A stretch of 33,157 nucleotides of DNA from Oscillospiraceae bacterium (GCA_015065365.1 SVQL01000008.1:1-33157), one strand, 5' to 3'; positions 1 to 9,175 are shown, counted from the stretch's first letter. The notes: a model not told the origin generated them from the letters alone. A program made the numbers and translations.

Positions 1-2882
1 CGGGAAACGACACCCTTGTTTCCGTGACGTCCTGCCATCTTATCTCCGACGGAGATCTTTCTCTTCTGCGCGATGTAAACGCGAACGGTCTTGTTTACGC
101 CCGTAGGAAGATCGTCGTTATTCTCGTGAGAGAATACCTTAACGTCAACGACGATACCCGACTCTCCGTGAGGAAGTCTCAAGGACGTATCTCTTACTTC
201 TCTTGCCTTTTCTCCGAAGATAGCGCGGAGAAGTCTTTCCTCGGCGGTAAGCTCGGTCTCTCCCTTAGGAGTGATCTTACCAACGAGAATGTCCCCAGCT
301 CTTACCTCAGTTCCCTTCTTAACGATACCCTCGGTATTGAGGTCCTTAAGTGCGTCCTCACCGACGTTGGGTATCTCGCGGGTTATCTCCTCCGGTCCGA
401 GCTTGGTGTCTCTTGCTTCGTGAGTGTATTCCTCAATGTGGAGAGAGGTGTAAACGTCCTCTCTTACAAGACGCTCGTTAAGAAGAACTGCGTCCTCGTA
501 GTTGTAGCCCTCCCACGTCATAAAGCCGATGAGAGCGTTCTTACCGAGAGAGATCTCTCCGTTTGAGGTTGCAGGGCCGTCAGCAATTACCTGTCCTGCC
601 TCGACGTAATCGCCGCGGCTGACTACGGGGCGCTGATTGAAGCACGTGCCCTGGTTGGTTTTCTTAAACTTGATAAGGTCATAAACGTCCTTGTGTCCGT
701 CCTCGCAAGCAATAACTATCTTGGTCGCCTCAACCTTCTCGACAGTACCCGCCGCCTTTGCGGTGATAACTACGCCGGAGTCGATAGCAGCCTTGTATTC
801 CATACCTGTTCCGACGATAGGAGAGTCGGTAACCATAAGCGGAACTGCCTGCTTCTGCATGTTAGATCCCATGAGCGCACGGGAGTTGTCGTCGTTCTCA
901 AGGAAGGGGATCATTGCCGTAGCAACGGAAACTACCATCTTGGGAGAAACGTCCATGAAATCGACCTCGTATGCCGATTTCTCAACGAACTCGCCCTTAT
1001 CTCTTGCCGTAACTCTTGCGTTTACGAACTTGCCGTTCTCGTCGATAGGCTCGTTTGCGGGAACGATAACGTAGTTATCCTCCTTGTCGGCAGTCATGTA
1101 TACCACCTCGTCGGTAACCGTTGCGGTTGCCTTGTCTATTCTGCGGAAGGGCGCCTCGATAAAGCCGTAGTCGTTTATGCGGGCGTAGGTCGTAAGGTAG
1201 GAGATAAGACCGATGTTAGGACCTTCGGGCGTTTCGATAGGACACATACGACCGTAGTGAGTGTAGTGAACGTCACGGACGTCGAAGGATGCTCTTTCTC
1301 TTGAAAGACCTCCCGGACCGAGCGCGGAGAGACGGCGCTTATGCGTAAGCTCTGCAAGCGGGTTGTTCTGGTCCATGAACTGTGAAAGCTGGGACGAGCC
1401 GAAGAACTCGCGAACTGCACTCGTAACGGGCTTTATGTTGATAAGCGCGGAGGGAGTAAGCTTCTCGTTATCCTGACTTATCATTCTTTCCTTTATGATC
1501 TTGTCCATACGGAGGAAGCCGCTGCGCAAGGACTGCTGAAGCTGCTCGCCTACCGAACGGATACGGCGGTTGCCGAGGTGGTCGATATCGTCAAGAGAGC
1601 CGATACCGTGAGTAAGACCGAGCAGGTAATTTACAGTTGCGTAAATGTCTGCGCGGGTTACGTACTTAGGACAGAGCTCTGCAATTCTCGCCTTTGCCTC
1701 TGCCTTGATAGCAGCCTCGTCGTCACCAAGTCGCTCAAGCATTTCGAGAATAACGGGTATAGATACCTTCTCATTTATGCCGCAATCCTTAAGATCGTAG
1801 CCGAGAACGCATTCGGGACGAACGGTAAAGTTAGAGAACACCTTAACGACGTCGCCGTTATCCATACGGAGCATTACCTCGTTTACGGCATTATCCTCAA
1901 CGAGATGCGCCTTTGCGTTATCCATGTATTCGCCTGCCGAAACGATAACCTCACCGGTCAGAGGGCTTACAACGTCCTCTGCGGCAACGTGTCCTCTGAT
2001 TCTGGAGTGAAGAGCCATCTTCTTGTCGAACTTGTAACGTCCAACGGCAGAAATATCGTATCTTCTGTTATCGAAGAAATAGTTATTTATAAGCTGCTGC
2101 GCAGACTCAACGTGTGCAGGCTCGCCGGGACGAAGCTTCTTGTATATTTCCTTGAGCGATTCGACGGTACAGTTAGTTCCGTTGTGTGCCGCCAACGCTT
2201 CACTCTCGTCCTTCTCAAGCGTCGTAACGAGAAGCGGCTCGTTTCCGAACATAGCGAAGATCTCGTCGCGACTCTCTATACCGAGCGCTCTTATGAACAT
2301 TGTAAGGGGAAGCTTGCGATTCTTATCTATTCTGACGTACATAACGCCCGATGCATCAACCTCGTACTCAAGCCATGCGCCTCTGTACGGAATTACCTGC
2401 GCGGTGTATATGTTATTACCCGCCTTATCGATAGTTTTGTCGTAGTACATACCGGGCGAACGGATTATCTGCGATACGATAACTCTTTCCGCTCCGTTGA
2501 TAACGAACGTTCCCGTTTCCGTCATTATGGGGAAATCTCCCATAAAGATGTCGGTCTGCTTGACCTCTCCCGTTTCCTTATTGGTAAGACGGACGTTAAC
2601 CTTAAGGGGAGCTGCATAGTTAGCATCTCTCTCCTTGCACTCCTCGACCGTGTACTTAGGCTTGGAATCGATAGAGTAGGATACGAACTCGATTACCAGC
2701 TTTTCCGAGTGGTCGGTGATGGGGGAAACGTCACGCAACACCTCCATAAGTCCCTCCTCAAGGAACCACTTGAAGGATTTAGTCTGAACCTCTACGAGAT
2801 TCGGAAGCTCACACGGGAATGAAGATTTTGAGAAGCTCATTCTCGTGTTCTGACCAAGCTTGTGTTCTTTTACGTTGACCAT
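1..2882 (-). CDS. rpoB: DNA-directed RNA polymerase subunit beta, 3' end beyond the window
   Basis: Catalytic beta subunit of RNA polymerase. The minus strand reads without interruption from ATG at 2882 ([11 protein letters not shown]) to the window edge, about 960 codons of a protein usually near 1200. Visible landmarks are the N-terminal stretch [14 protein letters not shown], the rifampicin pocket around residues 490-516 ([13 protein letters not shown], then [14 protein letters not shown]), the segment [16 protein letters not shown], and [16 protein letters not shown] at the truncated end. The rifampicin pocket has the usual sensitive-type residues. The start is preceded by GGAGTG at a suitable distance. 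The gene has its own consensus promoter, and the gene upstream is a PPIase rather than rplL, which is unusual. Identification is certain; only the C-terminal part is missing. Confidence 0.98.
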   Translation of the reverse strand, partial: MVNVKEHKLGQNTRMSFSKSSFPCELPNLVEVQTKSFKWFLEEGLMEVLRDVSPITDHSEKLVIEFVSYSIDSKPKYTVEECKERDANYAAPLKVNVRLTNKETGEVKQTDIFMGDFPIMTETGTFVINGAERVIVSQIIRSPGMYYDKTIDKAGNNIYTAQVIPYRGAWLEYEVDASGVMYVRIDKNRKLPLTMFIRALGIESRDEIFAMFGNEPLLVTTLEKDESEALAAHNGTNCTVESLKEIYKKLRPGEPAHVESAQQLINNYFFDNRRYDISAVGRYKFDKKMALHSRIRGHVAAEDVVSPLTGEVIVSAGEYMDNAKAHLVEDNAVNEVMLRMDNGDVVKVFSNFTVRPECVLGYDLKDCGINEKVSIPVILEMLERLGDDEAAIKAEAKARIAELCPKYVTRADIYATVNYLLGLTHGIGSLDDIDHLGNRRIRSVGEQLQQSLRSGFLRMDKIIKERMISQDNEKLTPSALINIKPVTSAVREFFGSSQLSQFMDQNNPLAELTHKRRLSALGPGGLSRERASFDVRDVHYTHYGRMCPIETPEGPNIGLISYLTTYARINDYGFIEAPFRRIDKATATVTDEVVYMTADKEDNYVIVPANEPIDENGKFVNARVTARDKGEFVEKSAYEVDFMDVSPKMVVSVATAMIPFLENDDNSRALMGSNMQKQAVPLMVTDSPIVGTGMEYKAAIDSGVVITAKAAGTVEKVEATKIVIACEDGHKDVYDLIKFKKTNQGTCFNQRPVVSRGDYVEAGQVIADGPATSNGEISLGKNALIGFMTWEGYNYEDAVLLNERLVREDVYTSLHIEEYTHEARDTKLGPEEITREIPNVGEDALKDLNTEGIVKKGTEVRAGDILVGKITPKGETELTAEERLLRAIFGEKAREVRDTSLRLPHGESGIVVDVKVFSHENNDDLPTGVNKTVRVYIAQKRKISVGDKMAGRHGNKGVVS

Positions 2883-3053
2883 TTTTTACACTCCAATCAA
2901 AGTAATATTCCACCGTTGTGCGATGTGGAAGCTCGCCGCCATTACAACCACCTCAGACTAAGCTTCGCGCTTCATTATATATAAAATATAACACCCGACA
3001 AAGCATCAAAAAGGCAAAAGTGGACATAATAAGCAATTATAATGCAGTTTACA

Positions 3054-3082
3054 ATTATAGCACGTTTGTCAAGGCTTGTCAA
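3054..3082 (-). promoter_or_regulatory. sigma-A promoter of rpoB
   Basis: On the minus strand TTGACA (3082-3077), a 17 bp spacer and TATAAT (3059-3054), a perfect consensus. It lies about 170 bp before the rpoB start and downstream of the PPIase terminator, so rpoB starts its own transcript. The rest of 2883-3221 shows AT-rich leader sequence and no credible ORF. Confidence 0.8.
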
Positions 3083-3221
3083 GAGTTTTTCCAAAAAAAT
3101 TTTCCGTTTTTTATTTTTTATGCAAAAATATGCAAAATTACAGCAAAAATTCTTTTCGAGAGGGGTATTTAAGACCTGTTCTATCCTTCCCCGTCGATAT
3201 AACCAACCGCCACATTTCAAT

Positions 3222-3260
3222 AAAAAAAGCCGTCGTGCTGCATGCACGACGGCTTCTTTG
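3222..3260 (-). terminator. Rho-independent terminator of the PPIase gene
   Basis: A perfect 11 bp stem (3228-3238 with 3244-3254), a 5 nt loop, and seven U residues on the minus-strand transcript (3228-3222). It begins directly after the PPIase stop codon. Confidence 0.9.
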
Positions 3261-4070
3261 TCAGCCGACCGTATTCGTGTTATCGGTGGTATCGGTATTT
3301 TCCGTAGTGTCCGTAGAGACGTTCTGCGTTTCCTCAACGAATTTTATCGAGGTAATAACGACGTCCGTAAGGGGCTTGTCGTTGGCATCGGTGATAACGT
3401 TTGCGATCTTATTTACCACGTTCTGACCGAAAACGACGTATCCGAACGCGGCGTAATCTCCGTCGAGGTGCTCGGACGTCTTATGGCAGATAAAGAACTG
3501 CGACGAAGCAGAGTTGGGCTTGCCCGATCTTGCCATGGAAACGACTCCCGCAACGTGCGGCAGATTATTTTCAAAGCCGTTGGACTCAAATTCACCCACG
3601 ATATTCTTGTCCGAACCACCCGTTCCCGTACCGAGAGGGTCGCCTCCTTGAATCATAAAGTTTTCAATAACTCTATGAAATATAAGACCGTCGTAAAAGC
3701 CCTCGGAAACGAGGTTCTTGAAATTCTCAACGGTCGCGGGAGCAACGTCGGGATAAAGACGAATAAGAATCTTGCCGTAGCCCGCAACGTCTATTAAAAC
3801 GTAATCGGTCTGCTCCTCGCAATACTCAAACGTACTTATATCCTCATATTTCTGCATGTTTATCTCGTCAAACGTGGGAGCAACTCTGTTCGGGTCGTAC
3901 TCATACGTGGGCGCAGTCTCTGTGCTATGAGGCTTGTTGCCACCACCGTTTCCGCCTCCACCGCCGCCGGACGTGCTGTGCGTACCGTTATCGCAGGCGC
4001 TCAAGACAAGCAGACATAAAATTGCCGCAAGAATCAAGCAAAATATCTTCTTCATATTCACAATACTCAT
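3261..4070 (-). CDS. Cyclophilin-type peptidyl-prolyl cis-trans isomerase, lipoprotein
   Basis: Predicted extracytoplasmic foldase that isomerises X-Pro bonds. A signal peptide ends in a lipobox LVLSAC (Cys26), followed by a Gly/Asn/Ser-rich linker. The cyclophilin domain spans roughly residues 90-235 with the family motifs GLIFHRVIENFMIQGGDP, SMARSGKPNSASSQFFI and an AAFGYVVFG end. The C-terminus is a short Thr/Asp/Asn-rich tail. I chose ATG 4070 because GAGG lies 5 nt upstream. A GTG at 4076 would sit inside that ribosome binding site, and ATG 4055 (MKKIFCLI) is a weaker alternative without an obvious RBS. It is a single gene with its own promoter and terminator. Confidence 0.93.
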   Translation of the reverse strand: MSIVNMKKIFCLILAAILCLLVLSACDNGTHSTSGGGGGGNGGGNKPHSTETAPTYEYDPNRVAPTFDEINMQKYEDISTFEYCEEQTDYVLIDVAGYGKILIRLYPDVAPATVENFKNLVSEGFYDGLIFHRVIENFMIQGGDPLGTGTGGSDKNIVGEFESNGFENNLPHVAGVVSMARSGKPNSASSQFFICHKTSEHLDGDYAAFGYVVFGQNVVNKIANVITDANDKPLTDVVITSIKFVEETQNVSTDTTENTDTTDNTNTVG

Positions 4071-4117
4071 AAACACCTCAATTATTCCAAAAATGCTATC
4101 CGCTGAATTACAGTTAA

Positions 4118-4146
4118 ATTATAACAGAAAAATTCCGATTTGTCAA
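4118..4146 (-). promoter_or_regulatory. sigma-A promoter of the PPIase gene
   Basis: TTGACA (4146-4141), 17 bp, TATAAT (4123-4118) on the minus strand. It lies about 50 bp before the PPIase start. Confidence 0.8.
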
Positions 4147-4191
4147 CATATTTTCAAAGCCAAAATTCGGTTAAATACTCCAAAACGTAAA

Positions 4192-4227
4192 TAACCGCGT
4201 ACAGAGGTGAGAGTCTGTACACGGTTA
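4192..4227 (-). terminator. Hairpin terminator after rpsT
   Basis: A 14 bp stem with one mismatch (4192-4205 with 4214-4227), just past the rpsT stop at 4231. The U-tract is weak (ATTTACGTTTT), so termination may be partial. Confidence 0.6.
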
Positions 4228-4230
4228 AAA

Positions 4231-4491
4231 TTACATATTGTTAAGGGCCTTCGTAAACTGGCTCTTCTTACGGGCAGCGGCATTCTTGTGGATAATTCCA
4301 CGAGCGGCAGCCTGGTCAATCTTCTTAACAGCAGCCTTGTAGGTAGACTCAGCAGCAGCGGTATCACCTGCAGCGAGAGCTGCCTGATACTTCTTTATGT
4401 CGGTCTTGAGCTGTGTGCGGAAGATCTTGTTCTGCATGGTCTTCGTCTTGATAACGAGTACACGCTTCTTCGCGCTCTTGATATTCGGCAT
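4231..4491 (-). CDS. rpsT: 30S ribosomal protein S20
   Basis: An 86-residue, Lys/Ala-rich small-subunit protein that binds 16S rRNA. The N-terminus MPNIKSAKKRVL and the later HKNAAARKKSQ segment are diagnostic for S20, and the length is typical. A strong GGAGGTG lies 7 nt before the ATG. It is transcribed alone from its own promoter and ends at a hairpin. Confidence 0.97.
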   Translation of the reverse strand: MPNIKSAKKRVLVIKTKTMQNKIFRTQLKTDIKKYQAALAAGDTAAAESTYKAAVKKIDQAAARGIIHKNAAARKKSQFTKALNNM

Positions 4492-4582
4492 TGAATTTCA
4501 CCTCCGTCAGAATTTATGTTGGTAAAAGCCGAAACGGCGCGCATGAGAGGGTGCGCAACCAAATTCGTCCATACAGTCATAT

Positions 4583-4611
4583 ATTGTATCATACTTTTCC
4601 AATTATTGCAA
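4583..4611 (-). promoter_or_regulatory. sigma-A promoter of rpsT
   Basis: TTGCAA (4611-4606), 17 bp, TACAAT (4588-4583) on the minus strand, leaving a leader of about 85 nt before rpsT. Confidence 0.65.
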
Positions 4612-4692
4612 TACCTTTTTTGAAAAAAGTTTTATTTTTTTCAAAAATGTGATCGTTCACAGTACTTCCTGTCAATTATGTAATTTCAACAC

Positions 4693-4743
4693 AAAAAACA
4701 AGCCGAGGCACAAACGCAAAAGCTGCGAAAACACCTCGGCTTG
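4693..4743 (-). terminator. Terminator of the rpsF-ssb-rpsR operon
   Basis: A 10 bp stem (4734-4743 with 4699-4708) with a long loop, followed by six U residues (4698-4693) on the minus strand. It lies 16 nt past the rpsR stop. Confidence 0.85.
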
Positions 4744-4759
4744 ATTTATTCAGTTACTA

Positions 4760-5020
4760 TTAGTCGGTAACGTAAGGCAGAAGCGCAACCTGTCTTGCAC
4801 GCTTGATAGCGGTGTTAAGCTCGCGCTGGTGCTTGGAGCAGGTTCCGGAAATTCTTCTGGGAAGAATCTTTCCACGCTCACTGATGAACTTTCTGAGCTT
4901 TGCAGAATCCTTGTAGTCAATGAACTCTACATTATCTGCACAGAAAATGCAAACCTTTTTTCTTCTACGCACCATGGGTCTGGGCGTACGAACGGCTGCT
5001 TCGGTTTTATTCGTATCCAT
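4760..5020 (-). CDS. rpsR: 30S ribosomal protein S18
   Basis: An 86-residue partner of S6 in the platform of the 30S subunit. The core [20 protein letters not shown] and the ending [15 protein letters not shown] are typical. The protein carries a zinc-ribbon-like CIFC pair plus a later C and H (TCSKHQREL), the C+ form of S18. It is the third gene of rpsF-ssb-rpsR, and an AGGAGG lies before the ATG. Confidence 0.97.
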   Translation of the reverse strand: MDTNKTEAAVRTPRPMVRRRKKVCIFCADNVEFIDYKDSAKLRKFISERGKILPRRISGTCSKHQRELNTAIKRARQVALLPYVTD

Positions 5021-5059
5021 GATTGAATCCTCCTGTTAATATTTTGTTGATGTGTCAAC

Positions 5060-5524
5060 TCAGAACGGCAGGTCGTCGTCTGTGTTGTGCTCCTCAAAGT
5101 TAGGCGCTGCGCCTGCATTTGAAGAATAGGACGGAGCAGATCCGTATGCGTCGGTAGCGTAAGCTGCGCCCATGTCGCCGTTCTCATTTCTGGAATCAAC
5201 GAACATTGCATCGTCAACCACTACCTCTGTGGAATAACGCTTCTGTCCCTGCTGGTCGGTCCAGGTGCTTGTCTGAATGCTTCCCGTTACACATATCGCC
5301 GCGCCTTTTCTGAAGTACTTGGAGATAAACTCAGCAGTCTGTCTCCACGCTACGATAGTGATAAAATCGGTCTGCTGCTGCTCATTCTGATCAGCATTTC
5401 TGCGTCTGCGGTTGATAGCGAGATTGACTCTGACAACAGATACACCGGACGGTGTCTGCTTCAGCTCAGGCTCAGCTGTAAGACGTCCCGCAAGAACGAC
5501 CTTGTTGAGATTCAGATTCGACAT
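5060..5524 (-). CDS. ssb: Single-stranded DNA-binding protein
   Basis: Binds single-stranded DNA during replication and repair. The OB fold covers residues 1-110 (NKVVLAGRLTAEPELKQTPSG, then FITIVAWRQTAEFISKYF and KGAAICVTGSIQT). It is followed by a flexible Gly/Ser/Ala-rich linker and the conserved acidic tip DDDLPF that recruits partner proteins. At 154 residues the length is normal. It sits between rpsF and rpsR, the classical Firmicutes arrangement, with short spacers of 22 and 39 nt. Confidence 0.97.
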   Translation of the reverse strand: MSNLNLNKVVLAGRLTAEPELKQTPSGVSVVRVNLAINRRRRNADQNEQQQTDFITIVAWRQTAEFISKYFRKGAAICVTGSIQTSTWTDQQGQKRYSTEVVVDDAMFVDSRNENGDMGAAYATDAYGSAPSYSSNAGAAPNFEEHNTDDDLPF

Positions 5525-5546
5525 ATTAAACCTCCCTCAACCGTAA

Positions 5547-5936
5547 TTACTCAGCGTCAGTAGCTTCAGCCTCAGCACTTGCCTCAGCCGCGGTAGCTTC
5601 TTCTGCTGCTGCGAGCTTTGCTGCCTTCTTCTCGGCTGCATCGTAATCGAGCTTAACAATCATCGAACGCATAATAGTCTCGTCGATGTTGAAAAGACGA
5701 TCCATCTCGCTGGGGAACTCGGGCGCGGACTTGAAGGTTACTACAACGTAGTATCCCTCAGGCATATCGTTGATCGGATATGCAAGACGGCGCTTGCCCC
5801 ACTTTGCCACGTCTACGACCTCGGCGTTAGCCTCAACCAAAGACATGAACTTGTTCACGGTTGCGTTAGTAGCTTCGTCTCCGACAGTTACATCAACAAT
5901 GAACAGGCACTCGTAAGAATTGATTACCTTTTCCAT
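5547..5936 (-). CDS. rpsF: 30S ribosomal protein S6
   Basis: Small-subunit protein that forms a heterodimer with S18. It starts MEKVINSYECLFIVD and includes WGKRRLAYPINDMPEGYYVV, typical of S6. At 129 residues it is longer than the usual 95 or so, because of a C-terminal Ala/Glu/Lys tail of about 30 residues; such tails vary between lineages. GGGAGGTG precedes the ATG. It is first in its operon, with a structured leader upstream. Confidence 0.97.
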   Translation of the reverse strand: MEKVINSYECLFIVDVTVGDEATNATVNKFMSLVEANAEVVDVAKWGKRRLAYPINDMPEGYYVVVTFKSAPEFPSEMDRLFNIDETIMRSMIVKLDYDAAEKKAAKLAAAEEATAAEASAEAEATDAE

Positions 5937-6030
5937 TTTTTACACCTCCCTATGGACTTAAGACCGCAAGCATGAATAAGAATTTACCTGCGGTAAGGAG
6001 ACGGAATTTTTTACAAAACTCCGTACCGAA
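5937..6030 (-). promoter_or_regulatory. Candidate S6:S18 autoregulatory leader of rpsF
   Basis: The leader can form two elements: ACCGCA (5994-5989 on the minus strand) pairing with TGCGGT (5968-5963) around a loop of about 20 nt, and a 5 bp ACGGA/TCCGT stem (6024-6020 with 6005-6001). Many bacterial rpsF leaders carry a CCG-containing hairpin that binds the S6:S18 complex, and this hairpin is in the right place. The match was judged by eye only, not against the family model. Confidence 0.35.
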
Positions 6031-6035
6031 TTAAG

Positions 6036-6064
6036 ATTATACCATATATCAGTCCGTTTGTCAA
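6036..6064 (-). promoter_or_regulatory. sigma-A promoter of the rpsF operon
   Basis: A perfect TTGACA (6064-6059), 17 bp, TATAAT (6041-6036) on the minus strand. Confidence 0.82.
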
Positions 6065-6076
6065 CACTTTTTTAAC

Positions 6077-6111
6077 AAAAAAATATCGGCGAGCTTCCCC
6101 GCCGATATTTT
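6077..6111 (-). terminator. Terminator of the small lipoprotein gene
   Basis: A 12 bp perfect stem (6111-6100 with 6091-6080) continuing into U residues on the minus strand, nine bases after the stop at 6120. Confidence 0.88.
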
Positions 6112-6119
6112 AAAAGAAA

Positions 6120-6494
6120 TCAGTCAACGTCCTTTACGTACGTCTGACCGCCGATAACAATGTAATCGTCCTCGATCTCAAGAGTCTTGGTGCCACTCTT
6201 TGCGACAGCGCCCTCGTCCTCGAAATCAAAGGTGATCTCCATGTCGTCGTCCTTACCCTCGATCTTGTAAGTACCCTCGTAGGTGTTCTTGTTTACGTTT
6301 CCGATAACGGTAGACTTCTCAGTTACGGTAACCTTAGAGCCCTTGAACTCGTAAACCACCTGATACTCTGCAATACCAACGTCAACCTTGGACTCATACT
6401 CTCCCGAAAGCTTAGTGCCGAAGCAGGATGTAAGAGAGAGACAAAGCATGATCGCTACTATTGCGACTGCAAAAATTCTAACGGTTTTTTTCAT
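6120..6494 (-). CDS. Small predicted lipoprotein of unknown function
   Basis: A 124-residue protein with a signal peptide and lipobox SLTSC (Cys24), hence probably anchored to the outer face of the membrane. The mature part is a small beta-rich domain with repeated short strands (GEYESKVDVG, GTYKIEGKDDDMEITFDF, YIVIGGQTYVK), like the small lipocalin-like or DUF-type lipoproteins common in gut Clostridia. No catalytic motif is visible. GGAGGAAT precedes the ATG. It is monocistronic with its own consensus promoter and terminator. The function is not known. Confidence 0.85.
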   Translation of the reverse strand: MKKTVRIFAVAIVAIMLCLSLTSCFGTKLSGEYESKVDVGIAEYQVVYEFKGSKVTVTEKSTVIGNVNKNTYEGTYKIEGKDDDMEITFDFEDEGAVAKSGTKTLEIEDDYIVIGGQTYVKDVD

Positions 6495-6542
6495 AATATT
6501 CCTCCTTAAATTATTATATAATAAAAACCTTTACTACTGTGT

Positions 6543-6571
6543 ATTATATCACCGTATACGACATTTGTCAA
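6543..6571 (-). promoter_or_regulatory. sigma-A promoter of the small lipoprotein gene
   Basis: A perfect TTGACA (6571-6566), 17 bp, TATAAT (6548-6543) on the minus strand, immediately past the lnt stop codon. Confidence 0.82.
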
Positions 6572-6577
6572 GTATTT

Positions 6578-8191
6578 TTAACGTTTTTTATTTTTATAAA
6601 TAAACATTCCAATTTCACATGAAAGGATAGCTAAGAAGGCAACGGAAAGCATGAGTATAAAAGCGTTGCCTGTTAAAGTATATAATGTTTGGTGTGTATT
6701 AACGTGGAAATCCGCTACAAGAAGTCCGTCATCAAGCGGGGGGATACTGTCGATAACCTCACCCTTTGAATTGATTGCCGTAGTTAACCCCGTATTTGCC
6801 GCTCTCGCGACGTATCTTCCGTTTTCTATGGCGCGAAGCTGGGATTGAGCGTTATTCATATCGGGTGCGGCGGAGCTTGTAAACCACGAATCGTTGCTTG
6901 AGACGGTAATTATCTCGGCACCCGCCGCCGTAGCCTCAAGGCTGATTGCTTCATAAAGCTGGTCATAGCATATTATGCTTCCTATCTGTACCTTATCCGT
7001 ATCAAACACCTCGGATTTGTCTCCGATGCTCAAATCCTCGTCGTTTCTTACCATATCGGCAAGCGGCGGCGCTATAAACTCAAGAAAATCACGGAACGGA
7101 ACGAACTCTCCGAACGGAACGAGACGACGCTTGAGATAGACGTTGTCCTCTACCGTACCGTCGGGATTAAAGCAAATAACCGAATTGTAAAGCTCGCCGT
7201 TCTCTCCCCTCGTAAAAGCACCCACGAGCAGCGTAACGCCCGCGTCCTTTGCAAGAGATGCGCACTCCTTGCGCTTCAGCGAGCCCTCGTCAAGAACCCA
7301 CGGCATTGCCGTTTCAGGCCATACCACCACGTCAGCGCCCGCGTCAGCCGCCTTGTGAGTGTATTCCCAATAAACCGTCATCGTTTTGAGCGTACTCTCG
7401 TCCGACCACTTTTCATCCGACGAGATATTTCCCTGCACCATCGCGACCTTGACAGTCTCTTCCCCGTCAACCGGCACAAAGTACAGAAGTGCTCCCAAGC
7501 CGTACTGAAAGACGAGCATCGAGCATACGGCAGAGATCATTACTTTCCTCGCGCCAAGCGAGGAAAGATGAAGCAACAGATATGCCAAGCACATATTCAC
7601 CGCAACCAATACGAAGGTAACGAAATACGATCCAAAAAGAGATGCCGTCTGGAGCCCCGCGATATATTTCACCTGCCCGAGCGGCAGTCTTCCCCACGGA
7701 ACACCCCACCAGCCAAGCGTTTGCGACCATTCGTGTATCGCCCATATTCCCGCCGCGCAAAACGGGCGTAAATATTCAAAGCGAGTAAGTAAACGGGTTT
7801 TAAAAAGCATTCTTATGGCAACGAACGCAAGTCCGCCTATTGCCGCTTGAAAGCCTGAAAGCCCCAGACAGCCCGCCAAGCATACTATAATCGCCGCTAC
7901 GGGAGTCATTCCGTCAATAAAATCAAGCGGATACATATCCATAAACCAATGGAATATAACGGCAAAATAGCACCAAAAGAAGAAAAGCCCATATCCGTAC
8001 GTTCCTCTTGCACGAATACCGTCAGATGCAGCAGCATCAATAAGAAAGAGCCCGACGGGTATTAAGGTAAGCCATTGTAAAAATCCGATTTCGGGAAAAA
8101 CCACCGTAAGTCCCGTAAGAATTCCGCTGAGTCCGAGGAACAAAAACCTCTTCCACCTTCTGTCACATTTAAATATTTTAATACGTATCAC
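6578..8191 (-). CDS. lnt: Apolipoprotein N-acyltransferase
   Basis: Adds the third acyl chain to the N-terminal cysteine of lipoproteins at the outer face of the membrane. The N-terminal half (about residues 15-230) has six or more hydrophobic segments. The C-terminal half is a nitrilase-fold domain starting near VKVAMVQGNIS. The catalytic triad is visible: Glu in VVWPETAMPW, Lys in VYLKRRLVPFGEFVPF, Cys in IGSIICYDQLYE. A last hydrophobic segment precedes the basic end KNKKR. The start appears to be GTG at 8191, 6 nt after the upstream pseudouridine synthase stop. At 537 residues the length matches the family. The window encodes five likely lipoprotein substrates. Confidence 0.93.
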   Translation of the reverse strand: MIRIKIFKCDRRWKRFLFLGLSGILTGLTVVFPEIGFLQWLTLIPVGLFLIDAAASDGIRARGTYGYGLFFFWCYFAVIFHWFMDMYPLDFIDGMTPVAAIIVCLAGCLGLSGFQAAIGGLAFVAIRMLFKTRLLTRFEYLRPFCAAGIWAIHEWSQTLGWWGVPWGRLPLGQVKYIAGLQTASLFGSYFVTFVLVAVNMCLAYLLLHLSSLGARKVMISAVCSMLVFQYGLGALLYFVPVDGEETVKVAMVQGNISSDEKWSDESTLKTMTVYWEYTHKAADAGADVVVWPETAMPWVLDEGSLKRKECASLAKDAGVTLLVGAFTRGENGELYNSVICFNPDGTVEDNVYLKRRLVPFGEFVPFRDFLEFIAPPLADMVRNDEDLSIGDKSEVFDTDKVQIGSIICYDQLYEAISLEATAAGAEIITVSSNDSWFTSSAAPDMNNAQSQLRAIENGRYVARAANTGLTTAINSKGEVIDSIPPLDDGLLVADFHVNTHQTLYTLTGNAFILMLSVAFLAILSCEIGMFIYKNKKR

Positions 8192-8197
8192 CGTCCC

Positions 8198-9145
8198 TTA
8201 AACGAACCAAATATCCTTTTTATCAATCGCGAACGAGCGCCCCTCAAGATATGAAAGACTGTTTTTCTCCTTTGATTTGGGAAATTCAAGTCGGTAGGCG
8301 TAAAGCGCCTGATATTTAAAGCCGCGACGGCGGTCGTCCTTATTTATCCCGTATTTTCCGTCGCCGATGAGCGGACAGCCGATATGCGACATATGCGCTC
8401 TTATCTGGTGCGTGCGTCCCGTATAAAGGTCGATCTCAAGCAGACTTTCATCGCCTCGGCGTTCAAGAACTCTGTATCCCGTAACTATCTCCTTTGAGCC
8501 ACCAAAGGGTACGTCTCGCACCTCCACCGTGTTGTCCTTACTGTTTTTTCTCAAATGTGCCCGAAGAACGTCGCTTTTTTTAGGCGGCGCGCCGTGAACC
8601 AAGCAAAGATAATGCTTGCGCACCTCTCCTGCTTTTATTTTCGCATTCATATCGCGAAGCGCCGCTGCGTTCTTGGCGGCGATAACTATACCGCCCGTGT
8701 TTCTGTCAATTCTGTTGCAAAGCGACGGAGCAAACGACTGTTCCTCCCGGGGATCGTACTCACCTTTCGCAAGAAGATAAGCCTTAACGTGCATAATAAG
8801 CGTATTTTCTCCGCCTTCCTTGTCCTCGTGAACGAGCACGCCGGGGCGCTTGTTGAGCAGCATTATGTTTTCGTCCTCATAAACTATCTCAAGCTTCGGA
8901 GTAATACGCGCGAGCGCGCCGTCGTCCTTTTCGGGAGCATCAAAAAACTCATCGCGAATAAACAGCTGAACCTCGTCTCCCTCTTTCAGCACGTAGCTCT
9001 GCTCAGTGCGCTTGCGGTTTACCTTTATTTTTTTTGTTCTTATGCTTTTATACATCATAGACGTGGGAAGCCCCTTGACCGCCTTTGAAAGAAACTTGTC
9101 AAGCCTTTGCCCCGCATCATTTTGACCGATAACCAATATCTTCAT
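8198..9145 (-). CDS. RluA-family 23S rRNA pseudouridine synthase (RluC/RluD type)
   Basis: Converts uridine to pseudouridine in rRNA. It has an N-terminal S4-like RNA-binding domain (GQRLDKFLSKAVKGLP, to about residue 65) and a catalytic domain with PGVLVHEDKEG, the motif CNRIDRNTGGIV carrying the catalytic Asp (the usual HRLD is NRID here), and YTGRTHQIRAHMSHIG. At 315 residues the length is typical. It is first in a two-gene operon with lnt. The exact target uridines cannot be read from the sequence, so I give no rlu letter. Confidence 0.93.
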   Translation of the reverse strand: MKILVIGQNDAGQRLDKFLSKAVKGLPTSMMYKSIRTKKIKVNRKRTEQSYVLKEGDEVQLFIRDEFFDAPEKDDGALARITPKLEIVYEDENIMLLNKRPGVLVHEDKEGGENTLIMHVKAYLLAKGEYDPREEQSFAPSLCNRIDRNTGGIVIAAKNAAALRDMNAKIKAGEVRKHYLCLVHGAPPKKSDVLRAHLRKNSKDNTVEVRDVPFGGSKEIVTGYRVLERRGDESLLEIDLYTGRTHQIRAHMSHIGCPLIGDGKYGINKDDRRRGFKYQALYAYRLEFPKSKEKNSLSYLEGRSFAIDKKDIWFV

Positions 9146-9175
9146 ACATTTTCTCCGTCAACATAGACTAACTAA

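Noticed and set aside
1320-1430. A rifampicin-resistance substitution in rpoB
   Set aside because: The pocket ([24 protein letters not shown]) has the usual sensitive-type residues.
1578-2822. A 414-codon open frame on the plus strand
   Set aside because: It is the antisense shadow of rpoB; composition and frame usage follow the rpoB codons.
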